The notes beneath the pieces are model-generated. The model searched no databases. It was given only the letters and a program-made list of their open reading frames with translations, and was not told where the DNA came from. A program made the translations under genes and the position numbers. A DNA stretch of 64,000 bases, taken from contig NZ_JAODPB010000002.1 in assembly GCF_025770735.1 (NCBI RefSeq), forward strand, positions 248,001 through 312,000, in the 5' to 3' direction. Positions 18,928 to 28,149 of the stretch are shown here, piece by piece. Positions within the stretch are counted from its first letter, which is position 1. Each line of letters starts with the position of its first letter. This DNA comes from Shouchella tritolerans (GTDB taxonomy: Bacteria; Bacillota; Bacilli; Bacillales; Bacillaceae_D).

Positions 18928-19587
18928 ATGGATAATCAAGCGGGAATTGAGCTCATGCGAAAAGGGAACTATGAAGAAGCGGCAAAACAGTTTGCTGCCT
19001 ACATTGAGGAAAATCCAAAAGAACCGACAGGCTTTATCAACATGGGGAACTTGCTGGCAGCACTCAAAGATTTTGAGCGTGCGATCGTTTTTTATGAGCG
19101 AGCATTGGAGCTCGACCACGATGCGACTGTTGCCTATTACGGGATAGGCTGTGTCCATTATCAGCAGGAAAACCATCAACAAGCGATTAAAGCGTTTACT
19201 GAAGCGCTTGCGCATGGCATGAATGAGGCAGACTTGTTTTACATGCTGGGCATGAGCTATTACAGCGAAGGGAAGCTGGCTCATGCACAGGCTAACTTAA
19301 GCAGAGCTTATGAATTAAGTGGTGAAGACAGCGAAATTGTTTTTCAATATGGGCTGTGCTTAGCCCAGCTTGATCTGCTGGATGAAGCGCGTCCTTTGTT
19401 TGAAAAAACCATTGCCCTTGATCCTAGTCATGCCGATGCTTATTACAATTTAGGGGTTGTCCAGGCAGCATTTGATGAAGCTGAAGCCGCCCTTGCATCA
19501 TTTAACCAAGCTCTTGCCCACCAACCGGACCATCTTCTTGCTGGCAACGGCAAAAGGCTTATTGAAGCGACACTTGAAAAAGGGTGA
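18928..19587 (+). CDS. TPR-repeat protein (YrrB-like)
   Basis: The 219-residue protein is built of about six tetratricopeptide repeats (for example PTGFINMGNLLAALKDFERA, AVAYYGIGCVHYQQ-like and ADAYYNLGVVQAAFDEAEAA). There is no signal peptide. TPR proteins are protein-binding scaffolds. B. subtilis YrrB occupies the same position between trmU/mnmA and recD2 and has a suggested but unproven link to tRNA thiolation. The ATG follows GGAGGGGG. The gene ends five bases before recD2, whose ribosome site it contains. Confidence 0.9.
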   Translation: MDNQAGIELMRKGNYEEAAKQFAAYIEENPKEPTGFINMGNLLAALKDFERAIVFYERALELDHDATVAYYGIGCVHYQQENHQQAIKAFTEALAHGMNEADLFYMLGMSYYSEGKLAHAQANLSRAYELSGEDSEIVFQYGLCLAQLDLLDEARPLFEKTIALDPSHADAYYNLGVVQAAFDEAEAALASFNQALAHQPDHLLAGNGKRLIEATLEKG

Positions 19588-19591
19588 AGCT

Positions 19592-21877
19592 ATGGATAAT
19601 GTTGGAGAAAAAACGTTGGAGAAAGGGTTTGTTAAAGGAAAAGTCGTTCATGTGTTGTTTCGCAATGAAGAAAACGACTATACCGTGGCGACGACGCGGA
19701 TTGAAAAGACCAATGAACAAATTGAAGGGCGAAAAATAACGGTTGTCGGCCACTTGCCTGAACTGGAAGTAGAGGAGACCTATTTATTTTTCGGACAAGT
19801 CGCTGAACATCCACGCTTTGGACTCCAATATAAGGTGGAAACGTTTAGGCGTGATTTGCCCCAGACAAAAAGCGGAATTGTTCGGTTTTTGTCAAGCGAC
19901 CGTTTCCCTGGCGTCGGCAAAAAGACAGCGGAAGCAATTGTCGACGTCCTCGGTGAAAGGGCCATTTCAGCCATTATTGAAGACCGGAGTGTATTAAACA
20001 ACATTCCGAAGCTAAAAGAAGATACAGCGACGATGCTCTATAACCAACTTCTAGAGCAACAAGGCGCGGAGCAAGTCATTATACAGCTGTCCCAATACGG
20101 GTTTGGCACAGAGTTGTCAATGAGTGTGTACCGAACTTACAAATTGCAAGCACTTGATGTGATCCGCACCAATCCTTATTTGCTCATTCAGGATGTGGAA
20201 GGAGTCGGCTTTCGCCGTGCAGACCAATTAGGGGCAGCGATTGGCTTAACTGGGAACCATCCAGAGCGTTTGCGGGCGGGGCTCCTTTATTTGCTCCGGG
20301 AATGTTGTATGCAACAAGGACATTTATACTTGCAGCAAGAAGCGCTCATTACAGAAGGGGCTGCATTATTATCGAGCCCCAACGTACAAATTGAAGCTTC
20401 CGAGCTTGACTCCATCCTCATCGAAATGAATGAGGAGGGCATGCTCGTTCGTGAAGAAGATCGCGTCTACTTAAAGTCATTGTATTATGCAGAAAAAGGC
20501 ATTGCGACCAACGTCCGCCGGATTTTAAGCCAAGAACTGGCACAAGAATTTACGGAAGCAGAAATCGAAAAAACACTTGGGCAAATTGAAGAAACACATG
20601 CTGTTACCTATTCAAACACGCAAAAAGAAGCGATCGCCACCGCTCTTCGTTCTCCGCTGTTGTTGCTGACAGGCGGGCCAGGAACAGGAAAGACTACGGT
20701 CATTAAAGGAATTGTTGAAGCCTATGCTGTGCTTCATGGGCTTTCTCTTGAAGTGGCTGCTTACAAAACCAAATCTTTCCCCCTTAAGTTGACAGCGCCC
20801 ACTGGTCGAGCCAGCAAACGGATGGCTGAAGCAACGGAACTGCCTGCAAGCACGATACACAGCTTGCTCGGCTGGAAAGGCAGTGCAACCGGCTTTGAAA
20901 AAGGCGACCATGAACAGCTTGAAGGGGAACTGTTAATTGTCGATGAGATGTCGATGGTCGATGCTTGGGTTGCAAACCAGTTATTTAAAGCGATTCCCAA
21001 AGGCATGCAAGTCGTGCTAGTAGGTGATGAAAACCAGTTGCCTTCTGTAGGGCCTGGCCAAGTATTAAAAGACCTCTTAGAAGCAGACGTTATTCCAACG
21101 ATCCAATTAAAGGACATTTACAGGCAAGCTGAAGGCTCTTCCATCATTGAGCTTGCCCATTCCATGAAGGATGGCGTGCTTCCAAGTGATTTTTTAACAA
21201 AAAAGGCAGACCGCGTCTTTTTTCCTTGCCAACCGAACCAAGTGCAACAAGCGGTTTGGCAAATTTGTGAAAGCGCCATGAAGAAAGGCTATAGTGCTAA
21301 AGAGATCCAAGTACTGGCGCCCATGTACCGAGGGCAGGCAGGGATCAATGAATTAAACACGATGCTTCAGTCCTTATTTAATCCTACAAAAGAAGGCCGT
21401 AGAGAGCTGCCATTTGGGGATGTTGTTTTTCGCAAGGGCGATATGGTGCTCCAGCTAGTCAACAATCCGGAGGAAGGCGTATACAACGGTGATAGAGGAG
21501 AAATTGTTGCTGTTTTTTACGCGAAAGAGACGACGGAAAAAAAAGACCAGCTTGTTGTTTCCTTTGACGGCCTGGAAGTCACATATGAGAAAAAAGACTT
21601 TTCACAGCTAACCCATGCCTATTGCTGTTCCATCCATAAAGCACAAGGGAGCGAATTTCCAATTGTCGTGATGCCAGTCGTGTCCAGCTACATGCGTATG
21701 TTAAGGCGTAACTTGCTTTATACAGGCATTACCCGGGCCAAGCAGTATTTGCTCTTATGTGGCGATCGGAAAACGATGGAACAGGCAATTAAACATGCGG
21801 ACGAGCACCGTCATTCCAAATTAAAGGAGCGCCTTCAACAATTGCTTTCACGTACTGGTAACGTTCACCGGGGATAG
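19592..21877 (+). CDS. recD2: ATP-dependent DNA helicase RecD2
   Basis: RecD2 is the 5'-3' superfamily 1B helicase found in bacteria without RecBCD, acting in repair and fork maintenance. The 761-residue protein has an N-terminal OB-fold and helix-hairpin-helix repeats (FPGVGKKTAEAIV and VEGVGFRRADQLG), Walker A LTGGPGTGKTTV near residue 360, Walker B LIVDEMSMVD near 450, VLVGDENQLPSVGPG, and a late AYCCSIHKAQGSEFP motif. The ATG at 19592 is chosen over a longer frame that overlaps the TPR gene; AAAGGGTGA precedes it. Confidence 0.96.
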   Translation: MDNVGEKTLEKGFVKGKVVHVLFRNEENDYTVATTRIEKTNEQIEGRKITVVGHLPELEVEETYLFFGQVAEHPRFGLQYKVETFRRDLPQTKSGIVRFLSSDRFPGVGKKTAEAIVDVLGERAISAIIEDRSVLNNIPKLKEDTATMLYNQLLEQQGAEQVIIQLSQYGFGTELSMSVYRTYKLQALDVIRTNPYLLIQDVEGVGFRRADQLGAAIGLTGNHPERLRAGLLYLLRECCMQQGHLYLQQEALITEGAALLSSPNVQIEASELDSILIEMNEEGMLVREEDRVYLKSLYYAEKGIATNVRRILSQELAQEFTEAEIEKTLGQIEETHAVTYSNTQKEAIATALRSPLLLLTGGPGTGKTTVIKGIVEAYAVLHGLSLEVAAYKTKSFPLKLTAPTGRASKRMAEATELPASTIHSLLGWKGSATGFEKGDHEQLEGELLIVDEMSMVDAWVANQLFKAIPKGMQVVLVGDENQLPSVGPGQVLKDLLEADVIPTIQLKDIYRQAEGSSIIELAHSMKDGVLPSDFLTKKADRVFFPCQPNQVQQAVWQICESAMKKGYSAKEIQVLAPMYRGQAGINELNTMLQSLFNPTKEGRRELPFGDVVFRKGDMVLQLVNNPEEGVYNGDRGEIVAVFYAKETTEKKDQLVVSFDGLEVTYEKKDFSQLTHAYCCSIHKAQGSEFPIVVMPVVSSYMRMLRRNLLYTGITRAKQYLLLCGDRKTMEQAIKHADEHRHSKLKERLQQLLSRTGNVHRG

Positions 21878-21927
21878 AGGAAGCTACATATGCATAACTT
21901 AAGACTGTTCGGAAAGGCGGTGTTTCT

Positions 21928-22398
21928 TTGCGAACAGTTCAAGCGCTTATAGGGCTTCCTGTTATCAGCAATGCAACTGGCATTGAACATGGCCGGGTCG
22001 TGGATGCTCTGTTTGATGGCAAAGAAGTCGTTGGCTTAACGGTGAAACGAACACATTTGTTTGCTCATCATGCTTTTTTGCCGATTGGTGAAATTGCTCA
22101 CGCTGGTCAGGAAGCAGTTATGATCGCCGGTGAACAGGCTTTAAAGCCGGTTAACCGCGAGCAAAAAATGCTTCACCCGATTCACACAGGTCGACGCCGT
22201 TTCAAAGGAAAGCCGCTTCTTTCCGAGGAAGGGGAAACGCTCGGATTGGTAGAAGATGTATATTTTAACGTCGAATTGGGCACGATCATAGGGTATGAAG
22301 TGACAGATGGCTGGCTCTCTGATATAAAGGAAGGCCGCAAAGTTGTGAAAGGCCAACGTTTAGTGATCAGTAAGGAACGGGCCATACTGTCTCTGTAA
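21928..22398 (+). CDS. PRC-barrel domain protein (YrrD-like)
   Basis: The 156-residue protein contains two PRC-barrel repeats: LIGLPVISNATGIEHGRVVD near the start and KGKPLLSEEGETLGLVEDVY near residue 95. PRC-barrels bind RNA or proteins, as in RimM, and some are sporulation-linked in bacilli. The start is a TTG following AAAGGCGGTG. It lies after recD2 in the same position as B. subtilis yrrD. Its role is not known. Confidence 0.85.
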   Translation: MRTVQALIGLPVISNATGIEHGRVVDALFDGKEVVGLTVKRTHLFAHHAFLPIGEIAHAGQEAVMIAGEQALKPVNREQKMLHPIHTGRRRFKGKPLLSEEGETLGLVEDVYFNVELGTIIGYEVTDGWLSDIKEGRKVVKGQRLVISKERAILSL

Positions 22399-22410
22399 AG
22401 GAGGCCCTCT

Positions 22411-22599
22411 ATGCGTTGCCCTAACTGCCACCGAAAAGACATCGGAAAGATTGGCACAAACCAATACTATTGTTGGAATTGTTTCATCGAGATGAGTTTA
22501 GTGAAAGACACGTTGCTCCTTCACCAAGTAGAGGAGGACGGTTCGCTCAGCTCACTTGACGATTTGTTTGAAACGGAGGAACGTCGTCTAAACATGTAA
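22411..22599 (+). CDS. Small zinc-ribbon protein (62 aa)
   Basis: The sequence starts MRCPNCHRKDIGKIGTNQYY and continues CWNCF, giving two C-x2-C knuckles 17 residues apart, a typical zinc ribbon. The tail is acidic. I recall a similar small protein beside yrrD in B. subtilis (yrzR) but cannot verify it. The start follows AAAGGAGG and the gene begins 13 bases after the PRC-barrel gene, so it belongs to the same operon. Confidence 0.78.
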   Translation: MRCPNCHRKDIGKIGTNQYYCWNCFIEMSLVKDTLLLHQVEEDGSLSSLDDLFETEERRLNM

Positions 22600-22619
22600 G
22601 CTAAGCGGAGGTGAGCCTT

Positions 22620-22799
22620 TTGCGGAAGTCAATCGCTCCACTGATGGCCATCGGCGTTGGCGCTGCATGGTATTCATTAAATGACCGGAAAACAAAGCGG
22701 AGAATCCGGCAATTTATAGAGCCAGTGATGCAAGCTAACCTGATGAATGCCCGTACTTGGAAAAAAGCGAGGAAGAGATTCAAACGCATGTTTGCCTAG
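22620..22799 (+). CDS. Small basic membrane-anchored protein (59 aa)
   Basis: After an N-terminal RKSIAPLMAIGVGAAWYSL hydrophobic segment the protein is strongly basic and ends in KKARKRFKRMFA. The start is taken as TTG at 22620 because GGAGGTGA lies six bases before it; a GTG at 22611 falls inside that ribosome site. It resembles the small YrzQ-like proteins of bacilli found in the same place. It is probably a single-pass membrane peptide; function unknown. Confidence 0.65.
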   Translation: MRKSIAPLMAIGVGAAWYSLNDRKTKRRIRQFIEPVMQANLMNARTWKKARKRFKRMFA

Positions 22800-22804
22800 A
22801 CAGG

Positions 22805-22835
22805 AAAAAGCGGCCCGTTGCGGCCGCTTTTTTTG
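22805..22835 (+). terminator. Terminator after the recD2-yrrD operon
   Basis: AAAGCGGCC (22807-22815) pairs with GGCCGCTTT (22822-22830) around a six-base loop and runs into seven Ts. Confidence 0.85.
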
Positions 22836-22892
22836 ATTATGAAGCCACTATTTTGCGCAAGCTAGTGAGGAGAGGCAAAAGGAGTTGGAGTC

Positions 22893-23969
22893 ATGAAGCG
22901 AGAACGGCTGCAAACGGACGTGTTAAAATGGACGAAATACTTGCTGATCGTGCTATTGTTGTTGCTGGTAGGCCAAGTGGTGTTATTTTTGCGGCCAGTG
23001 TGGGACATTTTAGCGACGTTGCTTGGACCGCTTTGTGTTGCTTTCGTATTGGCCTATTTGCTTCATCCCATTGTTGAGTGTCTTGTTCGCCTAGGATTGC
23101 CACGGCCACTTGCAACGTTTATGTTGTTTTTAGCATTTATTCTTACGATCGCCGCTATGCTTTTTTGGGGTTTGCCGGCGCTTGCAACACAGGCAAAAGA
23201 AGCCATGGATGTGCTGCCAGGGCAATTGGCTGAAGTGAAAAGGTCACTGTTGAACTTTAAACGTACTGCGGAAAACCTACCAAATCCACTCGACGACCAG
23301 GTCGGCGAATGGAGCATGAAAATCGAAACATTTGCAAAAGCGGGGCTTGACCAGATTGAACAAGTGATTATCCGGGTGTTACAGTCCTTTATGACGTGGA
23401 TTGTCGTCCCTTTTTTAGTGTTTTACCTTTTAAAAGACTATGAGCTCCTTAAACGAGTTGCTTTTTACTTAACGCCAAGAAAATGGCGAAAAGGGTTGAC
23501 AGCCTATGCAAACGATGTTGATCGGACATTTGGTTCCTATGTTCGTGGTCAATTGCTGGTCGCTTTTTGTGTTGGCGTGCTTTCGACTGTTGCTCTGTGG
23601 ATTCTTGGCGTTCCTTATCCGATTGTCCTCGGTTTTTTTGTAGGTGCGACCGATTTTATCCCTTATTTCGGAGCGATAATTGGCGCCATTCCAGCAGTCG
23701 GTGCTGCTCTTCTTGAATCAACGACACTCGGTCTTTATACAGTGATTGCTTTAGTCATTATTCAGCAAATTGAAGGGAATCTACTATCGCCGGTTATTGT
23801 CGGCCGGACGGTCCATTTGCATCCAATGATCATCATTATTGCACTGTTAATTGGCGTGGAAGCTGGTGGCATTGTTGGTTTGCTCATTGCGGTACCCGTT
23901 GCTGCGATTTTAAAGGTGACGGTCGTCCATATTCGTCAGTCCATTAAAGGCGATATCCAGCACGATTGA
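22893..23969 (+). CDS. AI-2E family transporter (YrrI-like)
   Basis: The 358-residue membrane protein has about seven to eight hydrophobic segments and the family pattern YLLHPIVECLVRLGLPR near residue 55, DRTFGSYVRGQLLVAF near 210 and FIPYFGAIIGAIPA near 258. The family includes TqsA and several Na+/H+ or small-solute exporters, so the substrate is open. The ATG follows AAAAGGAGTTGGAG. Its TGA stop is inside the -35 box of the alaS promoter. Confidence 0.9.
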   Translation: MKRERLQTDVLKWTKYLLIVLLLLLVGQVVLFLRPVWDILATLLGPLCVAFVLAYLLHPIVECLVRLGLPRPLATFMLFLAFILTIAAMLFWGLPALATQAKEAMDVLPGQLAEVKRSLLNFKRTAENLPNPLDDQVGEWSMKIETFAKAGLDQIEQVIIRVLQSFMTWIVVPFLVFYLLKDYELLKRVAFYLTPRKWRKGLTAYANDVDRTFGSYVRGQLLVAFCVGVLSTVALWILGVPYPIVLGFFVGATDFIPYFGAIIGAIPAVGAALLESTTLGLYTVIALVIIQQIEGNLLSPVIVGRTVHLHPMIIIIALLIGVEAGGIVGLLIAVPVAAILKVTVVHIRQSIKGDIQHD

Positions 23970-23994
23970 CATTTGTATCCTTGAACGCTATAAT
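23966..23994 (+). promoter_or_regulatory. Consensus sigma-A promoter of the alaS leader
   Basis: TTGACA (23966-23971) and TATAAT (23989-23994) are exact consensus hexamers with a 17-base spacer. The stop codon of the upstream transporter lies within the -35 box, the same layout as at aspS/hom. Confidence 0.85.
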
Positions 23995-24009
23995 CGTGCT
24001 GAAAAAGAT

Positions 24010-24256
24010 ATACCGGAAAACGGTTATTGCGTTGATAGAACGAGTACGTGTCAGCCCGTCTAAAGAGAAGCGCTTTCTTGGCTGAAAAAAGCGCTGGCGA
24101 AGAGATGCGGAACGCTATTCTGGAGCTGTGGGCAAAACCCACCGTATTTTCCTGCGTTAAAGGTATGAAAGTGGTGGTGCTGGATTGCGCCATAATGAGG
24201 GTGGTACCGCGTGAACAGACATCTCGTCCCTTCTTTCTAGGGAGGAGTTTTTTTAT
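24010..24256 (+). promoter_or_regulatory. T-box riboswitch with terminator, controlling alaS
   Basis: The conserved AGGGTGGTACCGCG is at 24198-24211. It is followed by the terminator stem CTCGTCCC/GGGAGGAG (24223-24247, one mismatch) and eight Ts. Upstream, GGCTGAAAAAAGC fits the stem I loop and a GCT triplet at 24114-24116 (context GGAACGCTATTC) is the likely alanine specifier. Uncharged tRNA-Ala should relieve termination. The leader fills the stretch between the AI-2E transporter and alaS. Confidence 0.92.
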
Positions 24257-24287
24257 GTGCTGATAAATACATAAGGAGTGATTCATA

Positions 24288-26918
24288 TTGCAACGGTTAA
24301 GTTCGGCAAGTGTTCGCCAAATGTTCATTGACTTTTTTAAGGAGAAAGGCCATTCTGTAGAGCCGAGTGCTTCACTTGTGCCTTTTGAAGATCCGTCATT
24401 GCTATGGATTAACAGTGGTGTTGCCACATTAAAAAAGTATTTTGACGGACGGGTGATTCCCGAAAACCCGCGTATTGTCAACGCGCAAAAGTCGATTCGC
24501 ACGAACGACATTGAGAACGTTGGAAAAACGGCGCGACACCATACATTTTTTGAAATGCTTGGCAATTTTTCAATCGGCGATTATTTTAAAGAGCAAGCGA
24601 TTGAATGGGCATGGGAATTTTTAACCGATAAAAAATGGATCGGGTTTCCACAAGAACGTCTTTCTGTTACCGTTCATCCTGAAGATGAAGAGGCTTACCA
24701 CTATTGGCATCAACATATTGGTCTTCCGGAAGAACGGATCATCCGTTTAGAAGGGAACTTTTGGGACATTGGCGAGGGCCCAAGTGGTCCAAACTCAGAA
24801 ATTTTCTACGACCGTGGGCCAGAGTATGGCGATGACCCGAATGACCCAGAATTGTATCCAGGTGGTGAAAATGAACGCTACCTTGAGATTTGGAATTTGG
24901 TTTTTTCCCAGTTCAACCATAACGCAGATGGCACATACACGCCATTGCCAAAGAAAAACATTGATACAGGCATGGGCTTAGAGCGAATGGTGTCTGTGAT
25001 CCAAGGAACGCCGACTAACTTTGAGACAGATTTGTTTATGCCAATTATTGAGGCGACGGAAGCACTGGCCAGTAAAACATACAAGGAAGCAGACACTGCT
25101 TTTAAAGTGATTGCCGACCATATTCGAACCGTTGCTTTTGCAGTTGGCGACGGGGCGTTGCCGTCTAATGAAGGTCGCGGTTATGTGTTGCGCCGCTTGT
25201 TGCGCCGCGCTGTTCGCTTTGCGAAGTCAATTGGCATTGACCGCCCGTTCATGTATGAGCTTGTGCCAGTTGTGGGTGCAATCATGAAAGACTTCTATCC
25301 TGAGGTTGCAGACAAGCAAGACTTTATTGCACGGGTTATTCGCACCGAAGAAGAGCGTTTCCATGAAACATTGAACGAGGGACTTGCGATTTTAAGCGAT
25401 GTCATCGAAAAAGCAAAGACTAACAACAATGAAACAATTGCAGGTGAGGATGCGTTTCGCCTTTATGACACATATGGCTTTCCAATTGATTTAACGGAAG
25501 AGTACGTCCATGATGAAGGGTTGACAGTTGACCGTGCTGGCTTTGAACGGGAAATGGAACAACAGCGGCAGAGAGCACGTGCGGCTCGCCAGGAAAGCGC
25601 ATCAATGTCCGTCCAGGAAGATGTCTTTGGTGAAGTGAAAACGCCAAGTGTATTTGTTGGCTATGAGCATACGGAGACAGACGCGGTCCTTACGACGCTC
25701 GTCCGCGGCAAAGAGAAAGTCGAACAAGCCTTTCAAGGGGATGTCATCCAATTCTTTCTTGATCAAACACCTTTTTATGCTGAAAGCGGCGGGCAAGTGG
25801 CAGATAGAGGGATGATTGTAACCGACACGGGACAAGCTGTAGTTAAAGATGTGAAAAAAGCGCCAAATGGCCAACATCTGCACACGGCTGAAGTGACAAA
25901 TGGCGAAATCTCAGCTGGCCAACGAGCAAGCGCCCGTATAGAAGTAAGGGAACGACTCGATATTGTTAAAAATCATACAGCTACCCATTTGCTCCACCAA
26001 GCGTTGAAAGACGTTTTAGGTGAACATGTCAATCAAGCAGGTTCGCTTGTGTCGAGTGAACGGTTGCGCTTTGACTTTTCCCATTTTGGGCAAGTGACGC
26101 CAAATGAGCTCCAACAAATTGAAGAAATTGTTAACGAAAAAGTGTGGCAAGCGTTGCCAGTTGACATTTCGATTCAACGTTTAGAGGAAGCGAAAGCGGC
26201 GGGCGCAATGGCCTTGTTTGGTGAAAAATACGGCAGCGAAGTCCGAGTTGTCCGAGTTGGCAATTACAGCCTTGAACTGTGTGGTGGTTGCCATGTGCGC
26301 AACACAGCTGAAATCGGATTGTTTAAAATTACGAGCGAATCGGGTATTGGCGCGGGTGTACGCCGTATTGAAGCCGTTACGTCAAAAGGCGCCTATGCGT
26401 TTTTGTCAGAGCAAACAGCGATTTTAAAAAATGCGGCTGAACGTTTAAAAGCAAAGCGGTTATCTGATGTGCCGCAGCGAATTGAAAGCTTGCAAGAAGA
26501 TTTGCGGAAAGCCCAACGGGAGAACGAATCGTTAACCGCTAAGCTTGGACAAGCTGAAGCTGGACATTTAAATGACCAAGTTAAGGAAATTGGCGGTGTT
26601 GCCGTTATCGCCGCACAAGTCGATGCAAAAGATACGGAAGCACTCCGTTCTATGGTGGACACGCTTAAACAAGCACACGAAAAAGCAGTGATTGTACTTG
26701 GAGCAAAAACAGGCAACAAGCTTGCCTTTGTCGCTGGCGTTACAAAGCCGGCTATTGCGGAAGGCTTCCATGCCGGCAAATTGATTAAAGAAGTTGCCGC
26801 TCGTACAGGCGGGGGGGGCGGCGGACGTCCTGATATGGCGCAAGCAGGTGGAAAAGATCCTGCCAAGTTGGACGAAGCCCTTGCTTATGTACATGAATAC
26901 GTGAAATCAATTTCCTAA
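24288..26918 (+). CDS. alaS: Alanine--tRNA ligase
   Basis: AlaRS charges tRNA-Ala and edits mischarged serine and glycine. The 876-residue protein shows the class II core starting with [17 protein letters not shown], motif 2 region [14 protein letters not shown], the editing-site zinc motifs [11 protein letters not shown] near residue 565 and [13 protein letters not shown] near residue 665, and a C-terminal coiled coil and C-Ala domain with [19 protein letters not shown]. The start is TTG preceded by AAGGAGTG at eight bases. It is controlled by a T-box. Confidence 0.98.
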   Translation: MQRLSSASVRQMFIDFFKEKGHSVEPSASLVPFEDPSLLWINSGVATLKKYFDGRVIPENPRIVNAQKSIRTNDIENVGKTARHHTFFEMLGNFSIGDYFKEQAIEWAWEFLTDKKWIGFPQERLSVTVHPEDEEAYHYWHQHIGLPEERIIRLEGNFWDIGEGPSGPNSEIFYDRGPEYGDDPNDPELYPGGENERYLEIWNLVFSQFNHNADGTYTPLPKKNIDTGMGLERMVSVIQGTPTNFETDLFMPIIEATEALASKTYKEADTAFKVIADHIRTVAFAVGDGALPSNEGRGYVLRRLLRRAVRFAKSIGIDRPFMYELVPVVGAIMKDFYPEVADKQDFIARVIRTEEERFHETLNEGLAILSDVIEKAKTNNNETIAGEDAFRLYDTYGFPIDLTEEYVHDEGLTVDRAGFEREMEQQRQRARAARQESASMSVQEDVFGEVKTPSVFVGYEHTETDAVLTTLVRGKEKVEQAFQGDVIQFFLDQTPFYAESGGQVADRGMIVTDTGQAVVKDVKKAPNGQHLHTAEVTNGEISAGQRASARIEVRERLDIVKNHTATHLLHQALKDVLGEHVNQAGSLVSSERLRFDFSHFGQVTPNELQQIEEIVNEKVWQALPVDISIQRLEEAKAAGAMALFGEKYGSEVRVVRVGNYSLELCGGCHVRNTAEIGLFKITSESGIGAGVRRIEAVTSKGAYAFLSEQTAILKNAAERLKAKRLSDVPQRIESLQEDLRKAQRENESLTAKLGQAEAGHLNDQVKEIGGVAVIAAQVDAKDTEALRSMVDTLKQAHEKAVIVLGAKTGNKLAFVAGVTKPAIAEGFHAGKLIKEVAARTGGGGGGRPDMAQAGGKDPAKLDEALAYVHEYVKSIS

Positions 26919-27001
26919 ACGGTCGATTCTGTTGTACAATAGGACAGACGACAGAACGACGCGCATTTCGTCTAAAGAACGCTAAAAGAGGTGAGAGCTA
27001 G

Positions 27002-27274
27002 TTGAGTTCAATGGATAATACGATGCAATTCAATTTCAATGATGATTCCTTTGACGCAGATGTCCAAGAAGTGCTCTTGTCTGTTTATGATGCGCTTGAA
27101 GAAAAAGGGTACAACCCGATTAACCAAATTGTCGGCTATCTGTTGTCTGGTGATCCAGCCTACATTCCTAGGCATAAAGATGCCCGCACGCTAATCCGCA
27201 AATTAGAACGAGACGAGCTAATTGAAACGCTTGTGAAGTCGTATTTGCGGGCCCATGGCAAGGAAAACAAATGA
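27002..27274 (+). CDS. IreB/YrzL family regulatory protein (UPF0297)
   Basis: The 90-residue protein contains the strongly conserved [26 protein letters not shown], shown here in parts, and NARLIR-like [16 protein letters not shown]. In Enterococcus the homologue IreB is a phosphorylation target of the kinase IreK in cephalosporin resistance; in Bacillus it is YrzL. The start is TTG after AGAGGTGAG, matching the MSS start of its relatives; an ATG three codons later is possible. Its stop overlaps ruvX by four bases. Confidence 0.93.
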   Translation: MSSMDNTMQFNFNDDSFDADVQEVLLSVYDALEEKGYNPINQIVGYLLSGDPAYIPRHKDARTLIRKLERDELIETLVKSYLRAHGKENK

Positions 27275-27699
27275 AAACAATCGGCTTAGATGTAGGGACA
27301 AAGACAATTGGTGTCGCTATTAGCGATGCGTTCGGGTGGACAGCGCAAGGACTGCCGACGATCCAACGATCTGAAGACGACCCAAACCGTGATGTTGAAG
27401 TACTAGCTGAGCTGATCAAAGAAAATGACGTTCAAAAAGTAGTGATTGGTTATCCTAAAAACATGAACGGCACGGTTGGGGAAAGCGCCGCACGAAGTGA
27501 GACATTTGCACGAACACTTGAACAACGGTGCAATGTGCAGACCGTTTTATGGGATGAACGCCTTACAACAGCCGCAGCTCAGCGCGTTTTAATTGATGCG
27601 GATGTAAGTCGAAAAAAACGCAAAAAAGCTGTAGACAAAATGGCTGCTGTTTTCATTTTACAAGGATATTTAGACCGCCAAAGCCACACACTGACATAG
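27271..27699 (+). CDS. ruvX: Holliday junction resolvase-like RuvX/YqgF
   Basis: This RNase H-fold nuclease acts on pre-16S rRNA ends and/or recombination intermediates. The 142-residue length is usual. Conserved elements are [15 protein letters not shown] at the N-terminus with the first catalytic aspartate, [13 protein letters not shown] near residue 65, and [10 protein letters not shown] near residue 95, followed by [17 protein letters not shown]. Its ATG overlaps the stop of the yrzL gene, giving the conserved alaS-yrzL-ruvX-yrzB order of bacilli. Confidence 0.95.
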   Translation: MKTIGLDVGTKTIGVAISDAFGWTAQGLPTIQRSEDDPNRDVEVLAELIKENDVQKVVIGYPKNMNGTVGESAARSETFARTLEQRCNVQTVLWDERLTTAAAQRVLIDADVSRKKRKKAVDKMAAVFILQGYLDRQSHTLT

Positions 27700-27731
27700 A
27701 ACAAACCAATTAGCAAAGTGAGGGAAAAAGA

Positions 27732-28019
27732 ATGGCTCAAGAAGAAAAAGAGCGTTTTGTCATTCCAGACGAGAATGGCACGGAACATTTGTTTGATGAA
27801 TTGTTCCGTTTTACAGTCGACGAAACAGAAAAGTCTTATATGGTACTCGTTCCAGTCGGGGAAGAAGAGGATGAGGAAGAGGAAGTCGAAGTGTTTGCGT
27901 TCCGCTATGAAGAACAGCAAAACGAAGACAATGACATTTCCTTTTACCCCGTCGAGACGGACGAAGAATGGGACATGATCGAAGAAATGCTCAATACCTT
28001 CTCTGAAGAGGAAGAGTAA
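27732..28019 (+). CDS. DUF1292 protein (YrzB-like)
   Basis: This acidic 95-residue protein contains FDELFRFTVDETEKSYMVLV and ends DEEWDMIEEMLNTF, the usual DUF1292 pattern. There is no membrane segment. The family is widespread in Firmicutes beside ruvX but has no established function. The ATG follows a GTGAGGGAAAAAG ribosome site. A hairpin follows the gene. Confidence 0.92.
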   Translation: MAQEEKERFVIPDENGTEHLFDELFRFTVDETEKSYMVLVPVGEEEDEEEEVEVFAFRYEEQQNEDNDISFYPVETDEEWDMIEEMLNTFSEEEE

Positions 28020-28024
28020 AACCA

Positions 28025-28059
28025 CAAACCCGTGCTGAATGTGGCACGGGTTTGCTTTA
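28025..28059 (+). terminator. Hairpin after yrzB, probable terminator
   Basis: CAAACCCGTGC (28025-28035) pairs with GCACGGGTTTG (28044-28054). The following T tract is short (CTTTAG), so termination may be partial. Confidence 0.6.
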
Positions 28060-28099
28060 GAATAAAGGGCGAATTCTGTAAAAATGAAGGCGATAAAGG

Positions 28100-28127
28100 A
28101 TGACTTTAGCATTTTTTGTAGTATAAT
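28100..28127 (+). promoter_or_regulatory. Probable sigma-A promoter of mltG
   Basis: ATGACT (28100-28105) and TATAAT (28122-28127) are separated by 16 bases, shortly before the AAGGAGG ribosome site of mltG. Confidence 0.55.
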
Positions 28128-28149
28128 GGGACGGGTAAGGAGGCAATAA